Positions 1 to 14,300 of a stretch of 64,000 bases of DNA are shown piece after piece. The notes under the pieces are model-generated. The model saw only the letters and a program-made list of their open reading frames with translations. It had not been told where the DNA came from and did not search any database. The DNA comes from Vanilla planifolia (Eukaryota > Streptophyta > Magnoliopsida > Asparagales > Orchidaceae): positions 21,497,275-21,561,274 of the forward strand of contig CM043869.1 of the NCBI GenBank assembly GCA_023846275.1, given 5' to 3'. The first letter of the stretch is position 1. Every line of letters starts with the position of its first letter. The translations under genes and the position numbers were made by a program.

Positions 1-3000
1 CTCATGAGAGAAGATTTAGAGTTACCTTGGAATCTAATGAAATCAAAATGAAACAATTGAAAAAATGACAAACCTTATAAGGTAATGTTGCATTCCAAAA
101 TACAAATTAAATCAAGTGTAACATCTTTGATTATCAAATCAATTAAAAATCAAAATATCTTTTAAAGCATGAGCAAATACTAAAAAGTAAAATCTATGAA
201 AATAAATAAATAATTATTTATTCACATCTAGCACATCAAGTAGAACACAATGATGCTTACTTCATTTCAATCAAACTTACTTTTGAAATATTACTAATTA
301 CCGAAGTAACTACGTAAATATTAATAAATTATAGTTTAGCATTAACTAAATATATACTATCATTAAAAAAAGATAAATTAAAGCACTATTAATATAGCCA
401 CACCAAGGCAATATAAATTTCGCATGTAAAGATTATTAGAGTTACAAAGTAAAATAACTAAATGATAAAAATACATTTGAAGAAAAGAGATAAATTGTGG
501 AAGAAAGTTTCTTTCGAAGGTAGCAAGGAGTTTAAATGCAACATGCTTGATCTTCAAATCAGGTACGACTAAAAAAGTCTCATGAAGTGTAAAAAAATCC
601 TATGCAATGAAACATTTAAAAATGTCAAAATGAGTACTTCATTGGATATAGCTCATTGATAATTATTACAAATTACCAAAATAAATAGGAATAAATTAAA
701 AGTTATTATTTTAATAATAAGTAACTTGTCATAAATAAGATAAATTGAAGTAATATAATATAACCAAATCAAAGCAATGTAATGGTCTCTCTTTAAGAGA
801 TATTGAGATACATATAATATAATGAAATTGAGAAAAAAAACATTAGAAGAAATGAGATAAATTATACAAGAAATTTACATTACAAGATAATCAAAAAATC
901 ATGTGTCACATCTTTAGTCATCAAATAAGGTTAAATCTAAAAGACTAAAAAAAGTACCAAAAATCTATAAAATAAAATATTGAAAAACAAAAAAACTAAA
1001 ATATATTATACAGAGTTATTTGAGAGGAGTACAATCAAATTTCTTTTCATCAAAAGAAAAACTTCTTTGGACTTACTATGAATTACAAAACAAAATAAGG
1101 ATAAAAATAAAAAATTATTATTTAGATCCTAAGTAAATACTTATTAAAGCTCAAAGGATACAAATCAAAGCCATGTATATAAAAAATGAAAGTGAGATAA
1201 AAAGGAAGAGATGTAGTATTAAATAGCAACGCAAAGAAAATTATACACAAGAGCTATATTCCAAAATGTTGAGGAGAACGAGCATAACATCCTCAAATGA
1301 CAAATATAGTATGAATTAAAAACATCCAATAAAATGTGATAAAACTCATGGTAATAATTTATTTTAAAATATAAAAAGGAATAATTTATTCTTTAGAGCT
1401 TGTTGAGACGAGTTTGATATTTGTTTTTTCCTGATCAGGCCTAGTTTAGCATTACTCTGAAATACCAAAGTAAATAAGAATAAATAATAATTAATCATTT
1501 TTAAAGGAGATAAATATTACGAAAAAAGAATTTTTTTTAAAAAAAATCGGATAAGTTGTATGAGAAAGATGTATTCTAATGTAATACGGATATCAAGTGT
1601 GAGATCCTCTACCATTAAATTAAGAAGGATTTCAAATGTCAAAAATAGCACACAAAAACCTTGAAAAATGAAGATATATAAGTATAAAATTTAATATCTA
1701 ATTTGATAGACATTATGGAGACAAGTCTAACAAAATTTGTTTGTCTCGATCAGACTTTATTTGAAATTAGTACAAATTACTCTAGTAAATAAAGAAAAAT
1801 AATAAATATTGTATTTTTTTAAGTAAAAAAACAACACCTGAAATAAGATAAATTTAATTAATGAAACATAACTAATTCGAAGTGATTTAAAGGTCACATT
1901 AGAGAAGCTTTAAAGTAACATAGTAATATAACAAAATCTAAGTGAAATATTTGAAGGTACAAGAAAAACTATAAGATAAAATAGTATTCTAATATACTAA
2001 GGAGGTCAAGTGTATCGTTCTCAATCTTAAAATAAGGTTTGAATCAAAATATCTGTCAAAGCATGCAAAATATTCGAAAATTAAATATGAAAAATATAAT
2101 CAATAATATTTAATCAAATAGTGCTTTTCAAGAGGCGTTGAGTGACATTTCTTCCATGTTAATCAAACTTTCTTTGTAATTATTACCAATTACCAAAGTA
2201 AATATGCACAAATGATAATAAATTTTTAATTAATTGTAATTATATGTATATTATATCTAAAATATAACAAATTAAAGCATTATAATATAACAAAATCAAG
2301 GATATGTAAAGGTTGCATGAGAGAATATGTAGAGTTACATAATGTTTTAACCAAATAAAAAAAATTGAGAAAATAGGGGATAAGTTGCATGGGAAAATTA
2401 TATTCCAAAGTTAGTAAGGAGTTCAAGTGCAGCATTCTCGATCATTAATTTCGGTAAGAATAAAATGTAAACATGGAATTTAATTAAGTATATCATATCA
2501 GGACGTGTGCATTGGCATTTTTTCGTCTCGATCAGACCTCGTTTTCAATTACTATGAAATATTAAATTAAATAATAATAAATAATAATTAAAATTTTTAA
2601 CATCAAATAAATGTATATTAAATGTAAGATCAAATAAAATGAAGGGATATATTATCCCAAAATCATGGTGATGCAAAGGTCACACGAGAAGAGAGGTAGC
2701 ATTACGTAGTAATTTAACAAAATTGAACTGAAACTTTTCATGAAAACAAATAAATTCTTTGAAAATGTTTCATTTCAATATTTTAAAGATGTCAAAAATT
2801 ACTTCCTCAATTGCCAAATAATGTTAACATAAAAATGCCTAGTAATGCATGCAAAAATCTTTGAAAAAAATATAAAACAAAGAAAAAATAAATATTTAGT
2901 TTGAAAAAGTTTGTTTAAATGAGTCAAATGACATTTATTTCACTCTGATTTGAACTTATTTGGAATTAGTTTCAACTACCAAATTAAATAAGCACAATTA

Positions 3001-4604
3001 ATATCAAATTATCATTTTAATATTAATTGAATATGTATTAAAGATGAAATTGGATAAATTGAAGCAATGTATCATAACCTAATTAAAGTGATCAAAAAGT
3101 TACATGAGTGGAGATTTAGAGTTATATAGTAGTATACCAAATCAAATTGAAAAAACTTGATTAAATAAGATAAATTATATGACAAGGTTACATTTTAATA
3201 TGTTAAGACGTTTAAGTGTAATACCCATAATTTTCAAATCATGTATAAATTGAGATATCACATAAAAACACTAATACCAAAGAAAATATGTTATTTATAA
3301 ATATATATAAGTGAATATATAATTGATAAGACTCATTGATTTTAGTCCAATGAGGCTTTTCCATCTTGATCAAATGTAATTCAGAATGATAATGAATTAC
3401 TAATATAAATAAGCATAAATAATAAGAAAATATTATTTTAATACTAAGTAAATATATATTAAATTTTAAATGACATAAATAAATGCAATGCAACATAAAA
3501 AACAAAAAATGATTTAAAGGTCAAAATATAGAAGATTTGGAGTCACATAGAAAAATACCCAAATCAAAGCAAGAAAACTTTGAAATAATGATCTAAATTA
3601 TAGGAAAAAGTTACATACTTATATTCTTTAGAGGTCAACTGTAACAACAACAATCATCAAATTAGCTATAATTCAAAATGTCTCATAAAGTATCTTAAAA
3701 CTCTGTAATATAAAAAAAATATTTAATTTGATGGAGTTCTTTGAGATGCGTATAATGACATTTGTGTTTTCCAGATTAAATCTCATTCAGAATCAAAGCG
3801 AATTAGCAAAGTAAACAAGTAATAATAAAAAAAATTATTTCATAATTTTAAGTAAATACACATTATAGTTAAAAAAATGAATTAAAGCAATGTATACATC
3901 CAAAATAAGTTAATGTGAACGTCACATGAGATGAGATGTGGAGTTGCATAATAATATATCACAATCAAAATATAGAATTCAAAGAAAAGAGAAAAATTGT
4001 AATAAAAAAGCATATTCCATGATACTACAGAGATTGAATGTAATATCCTTGGTCATCAAATATGGTATGAGTAAAAAGGATTGATAAAGCCTCATGCAAA
4101 AAATGATTAATTAACTGTATAGAGCTCACTAAAACTAGTTGACGGATAATTGCTTCATCTCAATCGAAACTCATTCAAAATTATTATGGATTAAAAGTAA
4201 ATAAATATTAATAATAATAAAGTATTATTTTATTTTCAAAAAATAAACATTAAAGCAAAAATGAAATAATTTAACATTTTTAATATAATAAAATCAAAGT
4301 GAGTTAAAGGTCATAGGATAATAGATTTAAAGTTATATAACAATATTAAAAAAATAAAAGCAAAAAAAAAATCAAGGAAAATAAGATAATGTATATAGGA
4401 AAGTTTCATTCAAGCACCCAAAGAGATTGAGTGTAGCATCCTCAATCATTAGAAATGGTACATATTAATATCACTCATAAAATATACCAAAATCATAGAA
4501 AAAATATACTTAAAAATGAGTATTTTATTTGATAGAGCTTATCAAGATGAGTTAACAAACTTTGTTTCATCTCAAGCAGACCTTTTTTAAATTACTATGA
4601 ATTA

Positions 4605-4800
4605 TAGAAATAAATAAGCATAAGTATTACTAAATTATTTTTGAATATTAAGTAAATATATATTAAAGATGAAACAAGGTAAATTTGAATAATGCAATAC
4701 TATAGGTTACTAAAGAAACTTTGCATAAATAAAAAAATTTATTTAAATATTAAGTTATATTTATTAAAGTTGAATTTAAATTATTCGTAAAAAATCAAAA
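4605..4800 (+). repeat. Local ~100-bp duplication of boxes N-R
   Basis: Boxes N to R (attac..aaataagcata..attaagtaaatatatatt..) are present at about 4606-4700 and again at about 4705-4800, before boxes S and T resume. This is a partial-monomer tandem duplication that makes one overlong unit. Confidence 0.65.
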
Positions 4801-7800
4801 AATATTATATCAATCAAAAGTAAAGGTCACTCATGAGAAAATTTAGTGGTACATAAAAATAAAATACTTGAAAAAAGAAAAAATAAATTTGTAAAAAAAT
4901 TTACATTTGAAGTTCGTAGGGACATCAAGTGTAACACCCTTGTTTGTCAAATTATGTAAAAATCAAAATTTCTAACAAAGTGCATGAAGACCCCTTAAAA
5001 AGAAAATATTGATAAATATAGAAATAAATATTTACTTGCATAGACCTTATTGAGAGGAGTACAGTAAAGTTTGTATGATCCAAGTCATACCTCGATTGTA
5101 ATTATTATGAATTATTAAATTAAATTATAAAAATAATAATATTTTTTAAAATTTATGTAAAATAAAAGAATTTTAAGTTGAATGTGATAATTTTGAGTAA
5201 TTTAGTACAATATAATAATTATTAAATTAGGTTAGAAAGTTACATTCTATGATATCAGGGTGATTATGTGCTACATCATCGATAATCAAGTATTGTCCAA
5301 ATCATAATGCCTTCTAAACTATGTCAAAATCATAGAAAATAAATATTTTAAAAATAAATTAATAATTATTTAAAAAGATATAGCTTAGTAAGATAAGCAC
5401 AATGTTGCTTAATTTGTCTTTATCACAACTCATTGAAAATTACTACTAATTATCAAATTTAAAAAGAACAAAATAACATCATATTATTATTTCAATATTA
5501 TATAAATATGTATTAAAGCTGAAAGACAATAAATTAGAGCAATACAATATTAAAAAATTAAGGTAATATAATGGCTACATAGAAAGATATTTAGTGTTAC
5601 ATTAAAATATGACCAAATAAAAAAATAACATTTAAGAAAAAGAGACAAATGATACATGAATGTTGTATTCGAAGACACTAAGGCGTTTCTCAAGGGTAAC
5701 AAGCTTAATCAAAATATCTTATAAAACCTAAAAAAATACTAGAAAATAATTTTTCAAAAACATTAATATTTAATTGTATATAGCTCGTAGAGATGATTCT
5801 TAGATTATTTTTTTAATTGTGATAGGACCTCATTGGGAGTTACTACGAATTATAAAGTTAAATAATAATAATTTATATTTTAATATTTAGTAAAAATATA
5901 ATAAAAATGAATTGACATTAATTGAAGCAATTTAATATAACAAATTAAAGAGATCGGGAGATAACACGAGAAGAAAATAAATTACATAAGAAACATAAAT
6001 TATAAGAAACTAAAGCAATAGTGCACAAATTCCTAAATGATCAAATACAACATGAATACAAATGCTTTGTAAAGCAAACAAAGAACACAAAATAAAAAAT
6101 ATTAAAAAATTTAAAAAAAATGAATTTTATAGAACTCATTAACACTTGTGAAATTTTGTTTATATTATTTAAATCAAACTATGTATAGAATTACTATGAA
6201 TTAAAAAAATAAATCAAAATAACTTTAAAATTAATTTTTTTAATTTTATTATTCATTTATAAATAATAAAGTCAAAATGAAATAAATTGAAAGAATTTAA
6301 TATTAATAAATTAAAATAATATAAGTTTTACAATATAGAAGATTTAGTTAGAAAAAAGTTAATCCAAGCAAAACATTTGAATAAATGAGATAAACTATAA
6401 ATAAAAAGTTGCATTCCAAGACATTAAGAAGATCGAGTATAACATCCCTGATTGTCAAATTAGGTATGAACTAAAATGTTAAGTAAAGTTTGTTAAGACC
6501 ATTGCAAAAAATTAAGAATACACAAATCAATATTTAATTGCACAGAGCTTATTGAGGTAAGTCAAATAACTTTTGGACAGCCTCGATTTTGACACAATTT
6601 ATATTAATGAAAATTACCAAATTAAATAAGCACAAATAATAATAAGTTATTAATCTTTTGTTAATTAAATATAAATTAAATCTAAATGTGATAATTAAAG
6701 CACTATAATAAAACTAAATAGTGGTGATGTTAAATGTCACAAAAGAGAAAAGCTAGTTTATCATAATAATATAATCAAAACAAAGAAAGACATTTGAAAC
6801 AATGAGGTAAATGATTTAAAAATGTAACATTCTAATATTCCAAGACATTGAGTGTAAAATCTTTGATCATAAAAAAAGGTACAAACCGAAATGTCTCAAA
6901 AGAGTGCCAAAACTGTACAAATGTTAAAGTATTTAAAAAAAGAAATGATTATTTAAATTAAGTGCTCATCAAGATGAGTATAATGTCATTTATTCATTTC
7001 GATCAAACTTTGTTTTAAAATTACTCCAAGTTACAAAGAGATAAATTAGAATGATGAATTGTAACAAAATTAGGGTGATGTATATAACACCAAGAAATAT
7101 AACAAAATTAAAGTAAAAACTATGAAGAAATTAGATAAATTAGATAGGAAAATTGCTTTCCAAGATACTAAAGAGCTTTAGTGTAACTTCTATATTCATC
7201 AAATTGGGTATGAATCAAAATTTCTCATAAAGCATGGAAAAATATTAGAAAATTAAATATTTCAATAAAATGAATATTTAATTGGATATAGCTTGACGAG
7301 ATGAGTCTAATGACATTTCTTTATTCTTGATCAAACATTGTCCAGTGTTATTATGAATTACAAAAATAAATAACCTTAAGTAATAATAAATTATTATTTT
7401 AGTAAAAAATAAATATGTAATAAAGTTGAAATGATATTAATTGAATCAACACATCACAATCAAATCAAAGAGTTGTAAAGGTGGCATACAAAGAGAATAA
7501 GTCCTATGTGAAAGTGGCATTGCAAGATAGTGCAGAGATCAGGTGTAACATCTTTGATTAAAAAATAAAATATGAATCAAAATCAATCATCAAGTATATG
7601 AAGACCATAGAGATAGAATATTTAAAAAATATAAAAATAAATTTTTAATTGGATTGAGCTTCTAGGGACATATCAAATGAAATTTATTTTGTCTTAGTCA
7701 AACATAATTTGGAATTACTAAAAATTACCAAAATAAATGAGCATAACAAAAAAGATATTATTTTATATATTAAATTTGAAGTGACATAATAAAAAAATTC

Positions 7801-10800
7801 CAATTTTGCCAAACCCAAGCAATGTAAAGCTTACACAAGGGAAGATTGAAAACCTAGTAAAACAAACAAATGAAAGAGAACAAATTGAATAAATGAGATC
7901 AACTGTATGAGGATGTTCCATTCTAACATAATATAGAGAATGAGTGTAATAACCTTAACAGTTAAATTATGTATGAATCAAAATATCTTACAAAATTGTT
8001 AAGACCCTATAAAAGAAAATATTAACAAATAAAGAAATTAATATTTAATGGATAAAGTTTAAGTCTAATCTAATGACATTTGTATCTTCTCAATCAAACC
8101 TCGATTATCAATATTATGAATTACCAAATAAAATGAGCACAAATAATAATAAATTAGTTATGTTTACATAAAATAATTATTTATTTTAAATTTAAAAAGA
8201 TAAATTTATGTGATGTAGTATAACAAAATAAAGGAGATGTAAATGTCATATTACAAGACATAAATAACTGCATAATAATATATTCAAATCAAAACAAAAT
8301 GTTTTAAGAAATGAGATAAATTATGTAGGAAAGTTAAATTCCAAGATACGAAAAAGATCGAGTATAACATCATCAATCATCGAATTAGGTTCAAATAAAA
8401 AACCCTCGTAAAATAAGAAAATGATAATTTCCAATATTGCTTACATATATGTTAAAGTGAAAAATATAAAAATTAAAGAGATGCAATATACTCAAATCGT
8501 GGCAATGTAAATCATGCATGAGAGCACATTTCAAGTTACATGGAGATATGACCATAACAAAGCTAAAAAACTTGAACAAATTATATAAATTGTATGTGAT
8601 TGTTGCATTCAAAGATACTATGGAGAACGAGGTTAACATCATCAATTATCAAATCTACTATGAATCAAAATGTCTCATTCAAAATGCAAAAATGCTAGAA
8701 AAATGGCATTTAAAATTATAAAAATGAATATTTATTTTGATAAAGTTTGTGGAGTGGAGCCTAATAATGTTTATTTCATCTCGATAGGACCATATTTAGA
8801 ATTATCATGGATTACTAAAGTAAATAAGCACAATTATAACAATTTTTATTATTATATTAAGTAAATCTACATTAATTCTTAATAAGATAAATGGAGCAAT
8901 GTAATACAATCAAATAAAAATTATTTAAATGCCACACTTAAGGAGGTTTAGAGTAATGAGAAGTATAACCAAATTAAAGTAAAAAAATTAAAAAATTGTG
9001 ATAAATTGTATGAAAAAGTTGCATTCCAGAATAATAAGGAGTTTAGGTGTAGCATTATAGATCATAAAATAAGGTACAAATCAAATTGTTTGGTAAAATT
9101 GATAAAACCATAAGAAATAAAATATTTAAAAATATTAAAAATAATATTTAACTCGATAGACCCACTAAGATAAGTCGAAATGAGATGCATTAAAACAATA
9201 TTATGTAACCAAATAAGGTGGCATATGAGTCACGTGAGAAGAGATTTTGAGTTACATTATAATGTATGCAAATTAAGGCAAACACATTTGTAGAAATGAG
9301 ATATATTGTATGGCAAAATTGTATTCAAATATATTAAGGTGATTGAGTGCAACATTATTGATTATCAAAATATAAATGAATTACTATGTCTTATGCCAAA
9401 ATGTTAGAACCTCAATTATTTAAAAATTAAAATATAAATATTAAATTATTTATTGCTAATCAAGACTAGCCCAATGACATTTATTTCATCTTGATTAATC
9501 CTCAATTAAAATTACAACAAATTTTAAAAATAAATAATCTAAATAATAAGAAATTATTGTTTTAATATTATGTAAACATATATCAAACATGCTTTGAGAT
9601 AAATTTAAAATATGTAATATAACATGACTAAAATGTTGTAAGGTAACATGAGAGAGATTTAGAGATAAATAGAAATATATCAAAAACAAAGTAAAAACTT
9701 TTGTGAAATAATATTAGTTGCATAAGAAAGTTGCATTCCGTGATATTATGGTGATCAAGTGTAATATCCTTGTTCATAAAAATATGTAAGAATTAAAATG
9801 TCTTACAAAATGTATAAAAATCCTAAAAGAATAAAATTTTTATATATTTAAAAATAAATACTCATATAGATAGAGCATGACAAGATGAGTCCAATGATCT
9901 TTGTTTTAACTCGATTAGAACTTATTTGTAATTATAATATAATACTAAATTAAATAAGCTAAAATAATAATAAACACTTGTTTTAATATAAATTAAAAAT
10001 ATATTAAAGTTGTAATAACTAAAATGAAATAATATAGTAAAAAAATAAAGCCAGTGTAAAGGTCACACGAGAAGAGATGCATAATTATTTAGTAAAATTA
10101 CCTAATCAAAGTGAAAAATTAGAAGAATGACATAATTTTTAAAAGAAAGCAATATTGTAATATACAAAGGAGATTAAGTGTAAGATCCTCAATCATTTAT
10201 TCAAGTATCAATAAAAATGTGTTGTAAAGCATGCTAAATTTTAAAAATAAAATATCTAAAACATTATTTAAATTTATAAACTCACTCACACACATCTGAT
10301 AATATTTGTTTTATCTCTATCATACCACTTTTAAAATAACTATTACATATAAAAGTAAATAATCATAAATAATTAAAAGTATTATTTTAATATTTGGAAA
10401 ATATATATTATAGCTAAGATAATATAAAATGAATCAATGTAATATAACTCAATCAAAGAGATGTAAATTTCACATTAGAAGAGGTTTAGAGCTCAATTTT
10501 TATAAAATGAAATCAATGTAAAGATTTTGTAGAAATGAATAAATAATATAATATAATAAAACTCAAAGATAATAGAGAACTCAAGTTTAATACCATCAAT
10601 TGTCAAATATGGTAGGAATTAAAAATGACTAAAAAAATGGCCAAATCCAAGCAATAAAATATTTTAAAAAATAGATATGAATATTAATTAGATAGAGGAT
10701 GTGGGGAAGGGTCACATGAGGTTTGTTTCATTTAGATCAGACCTCATTTGAAATTACAATAAATTATCAAATTATTGAAAAACTTAAATAGTAATTAACT

Positions 10801-11261
10801 ATTATTTTAATATTAAGTAAATATATATTAAAGCTAAAATGAGTGAAAATGAAGAATTGTAATATAAAGAGATCAAGTCAATATAAAGATCACATAAGAA
10901 AGGGTATTTGGGGTTACATAGTAAAATAACTAATTAAAAGTAGAAACTTTTGTGGAATAAAATAAATTGTACAATAAAGTTTCAATCTATGATATTGAGA
11001 TATTGAACAAAACATCCTTAATCTTTAAATCAAGTACAAATCAAAATCTCTCATAAAATATACCAAAAGTTTATAAATATAATACATTAAAAAAATAAAC
11101 GAGCATTTAATTAAGGAAATGTCATCAAGAGAACTTCAATGCCTTTTATTTTGTCTCAATAAGACAATTTGAAATTATTATGAATTATGAAAACAAATAA
11201 TCATAAAAATAAATAAATTATTTTTTTTATATAAACAAAATATATATATATTGATGCTAAA

Positions 11262-11325
11262 ATGACAGATTAAAGTAATGCAACATAATGAAAACAAAGC
11301 AAAAATTTTGTATAAATGAGATCAA
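11262..11325 (+). repeat. Short-class monomer junction (T-A interval missing)
   Basis: Box R is followed by a single S box and then directly by B and C (acaaagcaaaaattttg, then gag/at). The roughly 65-bp stretch carrying T, A and the second S-like box is missing. Other examples of the same class lie at about 13817, 18480, 19470, 22400, 23160, 32408, 36740 and 40410. Confidence 0.7.
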
Positions 11326-14300
11326 TTGAAAGAAAATGTTGCATTCTGTGTTAGTCAGGAAATAAAGTGTAACCACGACATCGTCAAATAAATAATGAAT
11401 ATAAATTCAAGCAAGGCATATAAATACCCTTGAAACTAAAATTAAGAAATGTCAAAATCAATTTTTAATAAGATAGATCTCTTTTTGATGTCTCAAATAA
11501 TGTTTATTTCTTCTTAACTAATCATCATTTAAATTACTATGAACAATTGAAGAAAATAGGTGTAATTAATATTAAATTTTTTTAGTATTAAGTAAATATA
11601 TATCAATACCCAAATTACTTAAATTAACAAAAACTAATATAACTAATTAAAATTCACATGACGATCACATTAATGGAGACTTAGAGTTACATAGCAATAA
11701 ATCTAAAGTAATACAAAAAAATTGAAGAAATTTGACAAATTGTTTAGGAAAGTAACATTCCATGATCTGACATAATTAGGAATTACTACATATTACCAAA
11801 TTAAATAAGAACATATGATATTATATTATTATTTTATTATCAAGGAAATATATATTATAGCTAAAATATTACAAATTTAGTAAAATAGAATTTAACTAAC
11901 TCAAATTGATGTAATGGTCTCACTATATGATATTTAGATTTACATAATAATAGAACGAAATAAAAGAAACAAATTTGAAGAAAAGAGATAATATAAACAA
12001 TAAAGTTGCTTTTTAAGGTGTCGAAGTTTAACTTTGTCCACCACCAAGCAAAGTACAATTCATAAAGTCTCAAAAAGTAATAGAGAATAAAATATAGAAA
12101 AATTAACAAATTTAATATTCATTGCAAAGGACTAGTTAAGATGAGTTTAGTGACATTTTGTTTCGTCAATATTATGCCTCATTTAGAATTACTATTAGTT
12201 ACAAAATTAATCATGAAAAAATAAAAATATTTCTTTAATATTATGTTAGTATATATTATAGTTGAAATGAGACAAAATGAAGCAATTAATTGTAAATAAA
12301 TCATGGCACTATAAGGCTAAGAAAAGAAGAGATTTAGAGTTACATAGTAATGGAACCAAATAAACAATAAAAATTTGAAAAAATTATATAAATTGTTAGA
12401 GAAATTTTTATTCCTTTATACTAAGTAGATTGAGTGTAACATCCTTGATCATTAAATCTTGTACATATTCAAATGTCTCACAAAACATGACAATGCTTTA
12501 GAAAATAAAGGATTCAAAAGAATGAAATGAATAATTATTTAGATGTATCTTGTTAAGAAGAGACCAATGTTGTTTTTTTCATCTTGATAAAGTTTTGTTT
12601 GGAATCAATAAAAATTACTATATTAGATAAGAAATAATAATAATAAAAACAATTAATTTTCTTTTATGCAAAAAAACTTAAAGATGAAATGAGATAAAAA
12701 GAAGTAATGTAATATAACAAATACAAAGCAATATAAATTCCATGTGAGAGGAGATTTAGAGTTGCATAGTAATTTAAAATAATAAAATAGAAAAGAAGAA
12801 ATAAGATAGATTATAAGAGAATTTCACCATGCAAGACAATGAGGAGATCATGTGTGGCATCCTCGATCATCAAAACATGTAAGAAATGAAATGTTTGGTT
12901 CGACGTGCAAAAAACTATTAAATAAAATATTTAAAAATATTAAAAAAATCTTTAATTAAATGGACCTCATTAAGAAGAATCGAATATGATTTATTTTATC
13001 ATAATTGAGCCACATTTTGATCTAATGGAAAATAATTAAATTAATAAGCATAAAAACTAAAAATGTATATTTTTAGTATTAAAACTTAAATGAGATAAGT
13101 TTAAGGAATAAAAAGCAACAAATTTAAAATAGTAGAAAGGCAGCACAAGAGAAGATTTAGGGTTACGTAATAATAAAGAAAATTAAAGAAAAATATTTAA
13201 ATAAATAAAAAAATATAAAGTAAAGATGCTTCCATTAGACTAAGAAAATTAAGAATAACAACTTCAATACTCAAATTTGGAACAAATAAAATTAATTAAA
13301 AATTAAATAATTAAATAGTATAAATAAATACTTAATTGGATATAGCTTGTCAAGACAAGTCTTGTGACGTTTATTTCATCTCGATGAGATACTAATTAAG
13401 CATATATTAAAGCTAAAAAAGATAAATTGCAGTAAAATAATAATAAAAAAATTAAGTTACTATGAAGGAAACATGAGAGTGGAGTTAGAGTAACAAAGTA
13501 AAATAATAAAATCTAATAAAAACATCTAATGAAATTAGATAAATTGTACACAAAAGATGTATTCATTGAGTGTGGTATCATCTATTATGAAACCTGGCAT
13601 GGATAAAAATATCTCAAAAAATATAAAAAAATGATACAAAATAAGTACTTAAAAATATAAAAATAAATGCTCAATTAGATAATATTACAATGAAGTTTCT
13701 ATCATCTCGATCAAGTACATTTGGAATTAATGTGAATTAGAAATGTAAATAAAAATAAAAAAGTAATAAATTAATAGTTTAACATAAAGAAAATGTATAT
13801 CAAAGTTAATAAATTGAAGCAACGTAATCTAATCAAACAAAAGTAAAAAATTTGAGCAAATATGACCAGTTGTTTGATAAAGTTGCATTAAAGACACTAA
13901 GAAGATTGAGTGTAACATCCATTACCATCAAATCAAGTATGAATAAAGATTTCTCGTAAAATATTATGAATATCCTAAAAATATTTTTTTTAAAAAAATA
14001 TAAAATAATATTAAATTTCAATAAGCTCATCAAGATGAGTCTAACAATGATTGTTCCATTTTGATTAGACCACACTTATAATTACTTTTAAATATTAAGG
14101 TAAATAAGAATAATTAATAATAATTTATTATGTTTATGTTTAGTAAATATATTTTAAAGCTATGGTGAGACAAATTGAAGCTATTTGATAAAATTAAATC
14201 AAACTTATGTAAATGTCACATGGGAAGAAACTTAGAGTTTAATAGTTATATAAAAAAATCAAATCAAAAAATTTGTAGAAATGACATAAGTTCTATGAAA